The notes under the pieces were generated by a model. That model was not told the origin of the DNA and searched no databases. It was given only the letters and a program-made list of their open reading frames with translations. A program made the position numbers and the translations under genes. From Syngnathus acus (lineage: Eukaryota; Chordata; Actinopteri; Syngnathiformes; Syngnathidae), in NCBI RefSeq assembly GCF_901709675.1, contig NC_051101.1, forward strand, positions 12,048,501 through 12,112,500: a stretch of 64,000 nucleotides of DNA, in the 5' to 3' direction. The first letter of the stretch is position 1. Each line of letters opens with the position of its first letter. Positions 35,901 through 58,300 of this stretch are shown here, in pieces.

Positions 35901-38900
35901 TGCTTCCATCCAATTGCAGCTTGGCCCTGGTGGGCAGCTGCTCACAAGCAAAATGGCGCCAACAAGACTGCTCTGTGCCGGCCGGCTTGGTCCAGCTGTC
36001 CAAGCATGAGGTGGCGGCTGGTTGACCATCTTGTCGCAAATGGTCTCTTCCATCAAAATAAAAACATCATCATGATTTGTTCAAGTTAGTTGGCGTGAAG
36101 CAAGACGAGCAGGTTCTGCAGATTTATAGTTCTTCAAATTGTTCCGTTTTTGATTATATAATTGTCATAAATTTTACATAGCTTAGCATTCAGCTTTAAA
36201 AGAAAAAAAAAGTTTTTTTTTTTTAAAGAAAGATTTCAAGAGATTTTCTTCCCTTTTTATATCGTGGTGTAGAAATGACCATTTTCAGGTTGCATCCTGC
36301 TGAGGTCAGGGTTGCCCTGGCAACACCAAAGCAAACTTGGTGGAAGCGGGCGGGCAGAGGGGAAAGCAGGAAGTTCTTTTTTTTTTTTTTTTTTTTTTTG
36401 ATTGGTGGCAAGCGTCATTTGTGGCTGGCGCGGTGGACAAAGATAGCAAGGCTGCCTCTGAGTCATCGCTGAGACCGGGAAAAGAGCCAACACATTCCTC
36501 CTCCTCGCATTTCTCCTCTTTTATTCTTTCCCCACTTTGTGTTCTACCCTCCAAACGGTGTCACTCGGGCTAAACTCTTCAGCCACCTCCAAAAATGAGC
36601 TTGGCTTGTCCATATGGCAAATGACTTCCTTAAGGGTTTCAAAAATGCTAAATACAGCGAGTAGCTTGTCGCCATTTGCATCCATTTTGTCAGAAGTAGC
36701 GCACATCGGCAAACACATTATTAAAACAATCAAGCTGTGGTAGCATTTAGCATATCATTTAAGAGCTTAGCGTTATTAGCTCCTAGCCACGTCGGCACTG
36801 TTTATTAAAGCCACACTAAGTCACGGTAATAAGATACAATGAACAATTTCCCCTCGGAGCAAATGGAATTACAGAGAGCTTGTTTCCGTGTTCTTTCCTG
36901 CTATCAGTCTGTACACATGCTGGAAACATGAATTCTCCTCACCGAGGAGTTGGACTTTTATGGGCACTTACTGTCTAATTTAAGGCTAATTGCAGCATGT
37001 TGATGGCGATGTGTTAAAAAAAATTTGCTCTGTGATTTAGGTCATGCGGTTTAAAAGCAAGCACATGATTTGGAGTCGAAAAAAAAAGACATTAGTTACA
37101 GTAGCAACCCCGTGCATTTTGTGAAAATAGTTGCCAAAAATTGTAAAATGATTATAAGCAGCAACCATAACATAGAGTAACATCCATGTGTGACATCTTG
37201 TTGCTATTGATGTTTCGGCCAGGAACAGCAAGAAGGAGTCTGACCTGGACGCGGCTCTGATCCGCCTCCGGGACCTGGAGGCTCTGCTTAACTCCAAAGA
37301 TGCCACCCTGAATACTTCCCTGGGGGAGAAGCGCACCTTGGAGCTCGAGCTCAAGGAGCTCAAAGCTCAGATTGCCAAGGTAAAGACAAAAACCAACTCG
37401 GGCACAGCACACATTTTATGCTCTGAGCGGTGGTGGATGCTGAATGAAGATAAAGTGGCTCGATTGCTCCACCTAGTGGCTTGTTTCATGAATGACTCCT
37501 GTTTTTAAGACATCTATTTAAGTCTTGTGGTTCCCCCTCAGTTGGATGGTGCCCTGGCAGACGCCCGTCGTCAGCTTCAAGACGAGATGCTTCGTCGCGT
37601 GGATGCTGAGAACCGCTTGCAGACAGTGAAAGAAGAGCTGGAGTTCCAGAAGAACCTCTACAATGAGGTGCCAGCTTCTGGACAATCATCTGCCAGCTTG
37701 CTGTTTGCGTAATGTGTGACCAATGCACATTTTGTGTCGCAGGAAATCCGTGAGTCCAAGCGTCGCCATGAGTCTCGCATGGTGGAGATCGACAGCGGGC
37801 GGCAGATGGACTTTGAGAGTAAACTGGCGGAGGCTTTGGCTGACCTGAGGGCTCAACATGAGGAGCAGGTGGCACTGTACAAAGCTGAGCTGGAGAAGAC
37901 TTATAACTCCAAGGTAAACTGCACCACGGCGCCACCTACTGTCCAAGCTCGAGGCCTTTTAGGCAATAGTTTCAATATGATCTCACACAATGACAGTCGC
38001 TAACCTAAGTGGTCCGTTTTTTGGTCAGTTGGAGAATGCCCGGCAGTCGGCCGACCGAAACAGCCACATGGTTGGCGCCGCCCACGAAGAGCTCCAGCAG
38101 ACGCGCATTCGTGTGGAGGGTTTGTCAGCTCAGCTCAGCCAGCTGCAGAAACAGGTTTGCATGAAAAAAAAAAAAAGTTAAGGTACCACTTTTGATCATT
38201 TGAATCAAATCTTTCCCTGGCTAGCTGTCCCAGAGCGAGTCGAAGGTGCGCGAGCTGGAGGAGATGCTGAGCCGGGAGCGTGACGTGATGCGGCGCAGAA
38301 TGGAAGACAAGGATCGCGAAATGGCCAGCATGCAAGCGCGCCTGCAGCAGCAACTGGACGAGTACCAGGAGCTCCTCGACATCAAACTCACCCTGGACAT
38401 GGAGATCTACGCCTACAGGAAACTGTTGGAGGGCGAGGAGGAGAGGTGATTGCAAACACACCAACTTGCTCTAAAAACAAATTAAGTGACTCCGCCCCCT
38501 CCTTCAGGTTGCAGCTGTCGCCCAGCCCTCAGACGGGCCGAGTGTCGGTGACGCGTACCTCGGGCTCGTCCCACAGCCACAGCCGCCTGCTTCACGCCAC
38601 GCCCGCCGTCGCCTCCAGCAGCCGCACGTCCTCCGGCGTCTCCAAGAAGCGTCGTCTCAACGACAACGACAGCGACACGTCCAGCGTGGCGGCGGCTGGC
38701 GGCACCGTCACCAAGACGCGCGTCGTCCAGCATGCCGCAGCCAGCGGCCGCGTCACCGTGGACGAGGTGGACCAGGAAGGGAAGTTCGTGAGGCTTAGCA
38801 ACAAAAGCGACGAGGTGAGCGGCCCAAGTTCTCAAAGATTTCGAGAGAACGCTATGCTAACGAGCACCTCCCCGACAGGACCAATCACTGGCCGGCTGGC

Positions 38901-39956
38901 AGTTGAAGAGACAAGTTGGCGACGGCGACGCCATTGTCTACAAGTTCCCTCACAAGTACACCTTGAAAGCTGGAGCCACAGTCACCGTAAGTTTAATGAC
39001 TAAAACAACAAAAAAGGCCGATTGTTGTTTCCAAGTGTGAGCGTTAACTTTTTTTTGCATAGGTTTGGGCCGCGTCGGGCGGCGGAACCCACGCCCCCCC
39101 GTCAGATCTGGTGTGGAAGAGTCAGGACTCCTGGGGCACCGGCGACATCCTGCAGACCATTCTCGTCAGTGCCGCTGGAGAGGTTAGTAGTTAGGGTTTC
39201 AAACTAGGGTTAGGGTTTTAAGGCTATAAAGACTTTTGTCCTCTTCACCACCAGGAAATGGCCAGCAGAAAAGTGACCCGCACCCTCTTCCAGGAGGATG
39301 AAGACGATATGGTAACATCTTCCTCCTCCGCTTCTTCAACACGGTGAAGTTGAATGTGTAACTGTGAGCGCGCTCTGCTGCCCCCCGCAGGGAGCACACA
39401 GCACTAGCGGCGAGAACGAGTACAACCTCCGCAGCCGCACGGTCATCTGCGACTCGTGTGGCCAGACGTCGGACCGCGGACACGGAAGCCACGGAAGCCA
39501 CGGCGGCGGCAGCGGCGGGCCCGAAGGCCTCGTGGGACAATCCTTTTTTGTGGCCGACAACCTGCCCAGACAGGTAACGCTTGCTTATTATGAAATCCAG
39601 AGTTTTGTAAGATGAACATCATGCAATTCAGATTTTTTTTCTTTTTTTTTTTTTCATAAAATGTATTCTCTGGCATTTTATTGCCATTTCAGTATTTTAA
39701 TGCTTTATTTTTCTCGTGATGACACAATGCACATCAAATAATTATATAAATATTTTTTTAAAACCAATTTTTTTAAAAGGGTAATTTAATCAAATCTTGA
39801 CATTTTTCAATTTTCTTTACTCATCTGAAAATTCACATTTCATATTTTAATTAGCTATATTTTTTTCTTGTGTGCAAATATTTTTGTTGTAATACTATGG
39901 TTTGCTCTTTGTCCTTCCAGAGTCGCGTCAAGCCTGAGAACTGCGTGCTCATGTGA
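32926..39956 (+). CDS. lmna: Lamin A (prelamin A), nuclear intermediate filament
   Basis: Twelve coding exons join in frame to 1947 nt, 648 aa: 32926-33260, 37223-37379, 37542-37667, 37743-37913, 38029-38154, 38225-38445, 38508-38814, 38879-38986, 39063-39182, 39255-39311, 39391-39573, 39921-39956. Internal lengths 157, 126, 171, 126, 221, 108 and 120 equal those I recall for human LMNA. The head has the SPTR mitotic phosphosite. The coiled-coil rod (about 27-379) ends in [12 protein letters not shown] basic nuclear signal KKRRL lies at 425-429, then the Ig-like fold, and the protein ends in CaaX box CVLM for farnesylation. Lamin A lines the inner nuclear membrane and organises chromatin. The ATG has a strong Kozak context (gccATGG). 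Exon 10 is 57 nt, shorter than the human 90, and the ZMPSTE24 cleavage region is divergent (QSFFVAD). Position after mex3a supports lmna over lmnb genes. Confidence 0.97.
33261..37222 (+). other. lmna: lmna intron 1
   Basis: This is the one long intron of the gene (about 4 kb). It contains a very A/T-rich block (33990-34200), a CA tract (about 35363-35378) and a T23 run near 36377-36399. No nested gene is recognised. Confidence 0.75.
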
Positions 39957-40273
39957 AAGCAGACTTGGCACTGCCTCCACTTGCGCAATCATTAGTCATC
40001 GCAGGGATGTCTTTTTTTCTTCTTCATTACCATCCAATTTTTTTTTCTTTTTGTATCTATCAACTATTCTGCTGCTTAGAAGGTTGCTTGAAGGTCACAG
40101 GAGCTTGCTTGCTGATGTATCCACTTCCTGCATGTGCCACGCTTATGCTAATGCTAACACACGCATCACTCGGTTCATGTGTAATGCTGTCAAATGTCAA
40201 CACGCACAGATGGTGAACCCCATTGAAACCGTCCGTTTGTCCCACGTTACGGTTTATAACTTTGTTAGAGTAG

Positions 40274-40279
40274 AATAAA
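40274..40279 (+). terminator. lmna: candidate poly(A) signal of lmna
   Basis: AATAAA lies about 320 bp after the lmna stop codon. A second AATAAA at 40990-40995, followed by a T-rich stretch, could end a longer 3'UTR of about 1.05 kb. Confidence 0.5.
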
Positions 40280-41562
40280 CATTTTTGTTTTATTCAATGA
40301 ACTAGTGACAACTATGCCTAATGATACATGTGCGGACATAAATATACTTTCATAAGAAAGTGAAGCCAATGAGGCTCATTTGACCTTTTAGCTTCTGACT
40401 GCTCAATGATGATTACAAACGAACCGATTATTTTTCTCATATTTTGTATTTATAATTGCGCCTGGATGAACAGTTTCATCATTTCTTCTATCTTGCAAAG
40501 AGTCACTTTTTTCAATTTCCCAGCCTGACTATTTTCACCAAATCCTGGTGACTTTTGGTCCTTGTGCCTGGTGCCACACGTGAGCATTTACAGTGGTTGC
40601 GCAATCATTGATCATTCTGTCATATGACTTGATGCTTTTTTTGCTGGCTTTTTTAAAACGCCTTTTTCTGCAATTTATTTTTGATGGAACATCTGTACTG
40701 TAAACGAGCAGCTTGTCAGCCAAAGAAAGCATAGCCAAGCGCTTATTGGAAAATACTTGATGGCTTTATTTTTCTGTTGCTTTTCTGGTGATATTTTGTT
40801 GTCCAAAAGTGCCTTCAAGTTCTCTCCAAAGATTTCTAGTTAACAGTTGGTGTGTAACAAATGCTGTCAATTCAAACATTTTGGATGAGTTGGAAATCTG
40901 CCAAAGGAAATGCTCGCTGTTTGGAGATATCCTGTCTGTCTTCAAAGCCATATTGGTCAATATTGGATTATTTTTGTGCTTCTTTTCCAAATAAACATTT
41001 AAAAATAAGACAATGTTGTTGTTTCTTCATGTATATATATTTTTTTAAATTACAAATGAACAACAAACTTATGGTTACATCTCAAAATATTTACAGTCAC
41101 ATAAATGTTTTGGCATGCTTATAAATTCCGTTGCATTTCAATGCAGTTTTTAATCTTACTTTACGTATTTTGACCCATTTTTCGTTGCAATTTTTATGTA
41201 ATTTTCATTTCTCATACACCTATAATCTTATAAACATGATCAAGATCTCACCATTAAAATGTCATCATTGTATGAGAAATTCTATCAATACATTTACAAG
41301 ATGATGCCACTCATTTATGACTTTAATTTTTTTTTTTTAACAAATATACACAAAGATAACAAATGGTTACGTCCAGAAATAAATGAACACATGTACAGAA
41401 AAAGAAAAAAAAAAACAAGCGTCCTCCAGAGTATGAGTGGCATCTATAAAGCTTTTTACATTGGATTCAGAGAAGTCCAGAGAGTCCAGAGAAATTATTT
41501 AATGATCTGTGATGTCATTCGGACACTCTATTAGGTACACTGCCATTTTCACGTGTACCCTT

Positions 41563-42497
41563 GACCATGATATTTCCCTAATAAAGCGGCCTGTTATTAG
41601 GTACACTTGAAAATGGTGGTGTACCTAATGGAGTGTCCGTGTGATTACCTCGTTAAGTGCACCTGCGTGAAAAGTTTTAGCTCCTGCGGAACGTGAAAGG
41701 GGCTAAAACTTTTCACGCAGGTGTGTTTAACGAGGGTAACTTGGAAAACATGTTGGAACGTGGCCCCGAGGACTAGGGCTTGACACCTGTGACCTTTGAC
41801 CATGATATTTCCCTAATAAAGTGGCTTGTTGTTAGATAGACTTGAAAATGGCGGTGTACCTAATGGAGTGTCCGTGTGATTACCTCGTTAAGTGCACCTG
41901 CGTGAAAAGTTTTAGCTCCTGCGGAACGTGAAATGGGCTAAAACTTTTCACGCAGGTGCGCTTAACGAGGGTAACTTGGAAAACATGTTGGAACGCGGCC
42001 CCGAGGACTAGGGCTTGACACCTGTGACCTTTGACCATGATATTTCCCTAATAAAGTGGCCTGTTATTAGGTACACTTGAAAATGGCGGTGTACCTAATG
42101 GAGTGTCCGTGTGATTCCCTCGTTAAGTGCACCTGCGTGAAAAGTTTTAGCTCCTGCGGAACGTGAAATGGGCTAAAACTTTTCACGCAGGTGCGCTTAA
42201 CGAGGGTAACTTGGAAAACATGTTGGAACGCGGCCCCGAGGACTAGGGCTTGACACCTGTGACCTTTGACCATGATATTTCCCTGATAAAGTGGCCTGTT
42301 ATTAGGTACACTTGAAAATGGCGGTGTACCTAATGGAGTGTCCGTGTGATTCCCTCGTTAAGTGCACCTGCGTGAAAAGTTTTAGCTCCTGCGGAACGTG
42401 AAATGGGCTAAAACATTTCACGCAGGTGCGCTTAACGAGGGTAACTTGGAAAACATGTTGGAACGCGGCCCCTCGAGGACTGGAGGTCGACACCCCT
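41563..42497 (+). repeat. 235-bp tandem array, four units, each with two hairpins
   Basis: Units begin at 41563, 41798, 42033 and 42268, each exactly 235 bp from the next; the last is slightly short. Units 2-4 are almost identical and unit 1 is more diverged. Each unit has a short palindrome TTAGGTACAC...GTGTACCTAA and a stem of about 34 bp (starting CTCGTTAAG and ending CTTAACGAG) around a loop of about 20 bases. The shorter palindrome resembles the ends seen again at 41517-41555 and 42575-42760, so the array probably grew from a foldback DNA transposon. Open frames inside it are fragments and not genes. Confidence 0.9.
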
Positions 42498-42504
42498 GGT
42501 TTAA

Positions 42505-42760
42505 GTGAAAAGTGCCACACCCGCCCTCACCCCCACTTTCTGATTGGCTGTTTGATCTGTGACGTCACTCAGACACTCCATTAGGTACACCGCCATTTTC
42601 AGGTGTTCTAATAACAGGCCAATTCATTAGGGAAAAATCATGGTCAAAGCTTAAATGAAAGTGAAAAGTGCCACACCCGCCCTCACCCCCACTTTCTGAT
42701 TGGCTGGTTGATCTGTGACGTCATTCGGACACTCTATTAGGTACACCGCCATTTTCAGGT
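42505..42760 (+). repeat. direct repeat of about 100 bp, two copies, flanking the array
   Basis: Wording beginning gtgaaaagtgccacacccg and running through 'ccgccattttcagg' occurs at 42505 and again at 42661, 156 bp apart. Part of it (gatctgtgatgtcattcgga) also sits at the left edge of the array near 41504. This suggests several copies of one element surround the array. Confidence 0.75.
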
Positions 42761-43073
42761 TCGTTCGCGAAGATTCACGAGTGAGTGACAGCGTTGTTGC
42801 TATGGCAGCCGACGCACGTTATGCCGATATTGATGTTTTAATTTTGTATTTGTTGGATTGCTGGATGGTGTTATTATACCGAATGTGTTTGAATAAAAGG
42901 TTGAAAAAAAATCCGTTATGCCGACCTTTGTTATTTTGAGGAACACCAACTCATATAACAACGTAAAACACATATTGTCATATAAAGCAGTCAAACAAAT
43001 GTCAGATTTTTATGTTTTTATTGGCGAATATAAAAACAAGGAATAAAACACCAGACAAGTTTTAACATAAATG

Positions 43074-43079
43074 TTTATT
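43074..43079 (-). terminator. pear1: candidate poly(A) signal of pear1
   Basis: TTTATT on the plus strand is AATAAA on the minus strand, 1.15 kb past the pear1 stop. It is next to an A20 run. It is the clearest candidate, but nearer signals cannot be excluded. Confidence 0.3.
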
Positions 43080-43385
43080 TAAAAAAAAAAAAAAAAAAAA
43101 ATCATCTTATTAAAAGTAAATTTCAAACCAGCAGTCTAAAGTGAAATTGCAGTAGATATATTGGATAACAATATTCAGGCGTATATATGCATACACGTTA
43201 TTTAAAAACTACTATAAATGTTATAAAATCAAGATTACCCAAAGAGAAGCATAATCTCCCCGTTGTTGCATAACAAACGGTGCATCCCTTCATGCAATAA
43301 AGGTAGCCGTTAGCTTGGAGAAAACGTGCATAAAAGAAGTGGTGGTTCTTTCTTTCCTTGGCAAATCGTAAATCGACATTCTGGC

Positions 43386-43775
43386 TTACATAACAACACG
43401 TTCACTGACTGATCCGGTGATGCACGGGAAGGAATGCAGTTCACCCATTAGCTCGGTCGCGAACGGGAATGTCAGGATTCGTTCCCTCACTGATCCGTTC
43501 TCGCGATGAACTGGAAATGCAAATCACTGACTCGTTCGTTCACAGATCCGTTCAGTCAGTGAACGGGAAATGCAATTCAAGACTCGTTCGTGAACGGGAA
43601 GTGACGTCATTTTCTTCTTCGTTTTGTTTTACGGCGAGGTGGCACCAGCTTCAATGCGCATTACCGACTGGTTGAAGTCATATGAACTGGAAAAAAAACC
43701 CGAATCACTTTAGGAAGTGATTCATTCACTCTCGTTCACTGAAAAAAGTCGTTCACTCACGAGCCAACACTACTG
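43386..43775. mobile_element. probable non-autonomous hAT-like repeat
   Basis: The stretch is built of recurrent 'cgttcactgac' and 'gaacgggaa' wording and closes with 'cgagccaacactactgg', whose complement TAGTGTTGGCTCG fits a hAT-type end. The left end is unclear and no transposase is present. If pear1 transcription reaches 43074, the element lies in its 3'UTR. Confidence 0.4.
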
Positions 43776-44222
43776 GGAAGAGGAAAACTCGCAATTAAAA
43801 GATGAAGAAAAAGATGTTTCCAGAATACTAAACTCTTATTGTCTAAAATAAGGCATCATTTTTTGTTTTCATTGACGTGCAGCTTGTGGAAAAACCACGT
43901 TAATTAGCGAGCAAATTAAAAGAAAAATTGCTAAAGTGCATCATTACATCGCGAATAACTTTAGGAAACCAGCCAAAGTTGTACAACTTCAAAGAAAAAA
44001 GTGAACATTAGCGAGCTGAAGAGGGTTCAAACCATACTGACGTCCTTTTCAAGTCATTATCCCGTCCTGAGTCCCTCTCCTCGGGCGGCGGCCCACATGA
44101 ACATGGCGTCTCCTCACCAGTAGTGAAAAACCAGCGTCCTCCCCCGGGTGGCGGGGGGATCGTACGCCGTCTCGGAGGGCGCTTTCGGGAGCCTCGCTTG
44201 CGTTTCCATCAACGACGGGGGG

Positions 44223-55314
<11,092 letters not shown>

Positions 55315-58300
55315 GGTCCCTGCACGTGCCCCCAATTAAAAAAAACAAAACAATTTTGTAATATATTTTTAAATATAGCCTAAATCTGTTAGAAGAGGGT
55401 TTAGTGGCATGTGTGAAAATAAAAAATAATTAAATAGATAATATAATGAAAATGAAATAAATAAATGAAAGAAATAAAATGAGTCGAGCAAATGCTTTTT
55501 TTTTTTTTTTTTTTTTGGTGACCCATGACAAAACAGAAAGGTTATTGTCTATGTATGACTGACAGTCCACCAGAATCCACAACGCAATTAAAACACCAGC
55601 AGGCGTCCTGACGCAGCAAATGAAGAAGTGTCAAAGAGGAAGAGAGAGGTGAGGTCAGGAAACGAAGCTCCCAACTCCTTCCTGACCTCAATCCATCACA
55701 AGCTCATCTCCTCGCTCTCCTCGCTTTTTGCTCTAGTTGTCCCGGTGCTCGCTCCAACACCATCTGGATTTCATCACAAGCCGTCAACCCGAGAGAGCTG
55801 GAGCGGCACGGGGACCCTGTTAGGCTCTCAGGGAACGAGAGGGAGATTTTTTTTTCCACCCCCCACACCTTTTTTCGTTCTCGCCTCAGAAAAAGAACTC
55901 AAAGGAGGCGGTGAGACTTCAGGGGAAAAACATTGTGAAGATGTCACATCACCTATCGATTCCAATCTCATCTGGAGTTGATTTTTTTTTCCCCCAATAT
56001 TTCTTTTGCAGCCTCTCTGATTGTGATTCGCCACCATTGTTTAAAAGTCTGTAAAGAGCGTATCGCAACGTATAATGTGGTCTATTTGATGTGTTGGTGC
56101 CCAATAAACACATCGGCGACCACTCAGCGCGTCATTTCACTGATTTACACACACGTTGGCAAAATCTCAAACTTGCCGAGGCGTTAATTCACTCAACAAA
56201 GAGACTTCTACCCAAGGAGGCATATGGCTCCTATTAGTGGGGGGGGGAGTCATCAACTCGATGGGTTTATATTTTTCATTAGCTTCACTTCTTAATTGTA
56301 CTTCATTAAAGAACAGCTCCAAACCGCACGGGAGATTCTTGAATGCTGACAAAGACAACTTGAAGGACTTGTTGTTTTGGAGTTTTGGAGGAATTTGTGG
56401 CGTGCGGGGGGGGGAGGTTGCAGGTAGACAAGCTGAGCTCCAGGTGGTGTTGTCATCATGTGGAAGAAAGTGAGCTCTTGGAGGAGACAACCTTGATTCA
56501 TGGAAAATCATATTTTTTCTCTTGGCCGGCGACGAACGGCGACCGTTTTTCCAATCATTTTTCAAGCTAGCGGCTAACAGGCACAAGTGGGGGTTTTTTT
56601 CACACGGGACATCAAAAGCTTGACGATAAACTCGGGATTCATTTGTCTACAGCTTGTCCCGTTGCCGTTTGCTTTTAACTTATAGCTCCATGGGACTTGA
56701 ATTTCAGGTGTCTCGTTCTGTTGACCCTTCACATGGCCATTGCGGCTTTGTACATTCGGAAAATTTGATCCGTGACATCGGCACCTTACACACAGAATAA
56801 CAAAGAGAACGTTAGCATTAAGGGCTAACACGACTGCCTACTCCAATGCAGCAGAATGACAACCTGGCGAATGTTTAAAGTCTATTTCCGAAAACCACAA
56901 AGTGGAACTGTAACCAAATAAACAATAAAGTCAATAATAAATGTTTTTTTGGGGGGAGAAAATCCTTTTAAATTGAATCCAGTCTGAATTAATCCAAGCC
57001 AGATGCTCTTCGAATGCTAACTCTAGGTCTTTTCTTCAAAACGAGATGTCAATCATCACATTATTTACATCTGGTAAATATGCAGCAACTCACTGCAGCC
57101 AATATTTATTTCTAATTTTGATCGTAGTATGACATAACAACCTTTCACATTGGGTAAATCAGAGTGCAACATCAAGTGGAGCGCCACAGGTATCACCATT
57201 AGGCCCCCTGAAATATTCATTTGGCTCCTACTGTCACTGTTTAAAATATTATAAACGACATGGACACAATTATTGTGACACAAACCGCAAACGGAATAAA
57301 ATATGGAGTTGATCTGCTTCGTAATGAACATCAGATACATACAGTACAGTACACGCCCTCCCAAGGGCCACTGTTGCTATTTCAATCTATGACACAACAA
57401 CACTGTTTACAAATGAGTTCATAGAAGAGGAGGAAAAAAAATATTTAGTGTATGAGCATATTTTTTGCCAATTCACAAAAGACGCACACATATTCTGGGA
57501 TCTGCGCAAGAATACTTTACACAGCGGGGGAAAACAACAAAAGCCAAATATAAACATGTGCTGGTTTATTGTTGGTCCCTAAAGACACTTGTAGCCATGA
57601 TGTTCGCTTCCATCAACAATGACAGCTAAGCGTTCCATTCTTTTCCATCTCGAGCGGGACAAACTAGCAGGACGGACTTCACACAAACCAAGTGAGCGAT
57701 TGAAAAAAATTCATTTGAATTATTTGCTGTAATGGCCATATTGGCTGCGACACACAAAGCAAAACCGACCAGTAAATCAAGTCAGTGAATTAATGTGCGG
57801 CCGTGAAGTAAAAAAAAAAAAAAATGACGAGCAAGTGGTAGCTCACGCAGTTGTGAAAAGAGACTTTTGTTTTTCAATGTGATGCAGCTGACGCAGAGCG
57901 CCATGGCTCCAAAAATTAAATGGAAATAAAAACAGGAATAATTGAGGGGGACCTGGCGCAACTACAGTCTCCAGTAACCTTGGCGTCTTTTAAGCAAATG
58001 GCCGACTTCCTGTTCATTTTGGTCCACTTTGGTGCATCCTGACTTTATAGACCATCTGCAAAAAATGACGTCAAGTCCAAATATTCTGTTCACGTCGAGT
58101 TCAACCGGCTCTGACAAGAATGTAAAATATAGTTTTCTTCCGAGCCGAAGCTGTTTCATGGTCGTGCTTTTGTCGAATGTATAGCATAAAATAGCATTTC
58201 ATCTATGCGTTTGACGGCCATGTTCCCGTGGCAACTGTGAAGTCAACACAGAGGATGAGCTCGGAAATGTGTTGCAGGTGCGTGATGCAGTCAAGCGCGT

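Noticed and set aside
42067-42520. Repeated 68-72-aa minus-strand frames
   Set aside because: They are the same fragment repeated because the 235-bp satellite repeats; no start context or similarity.
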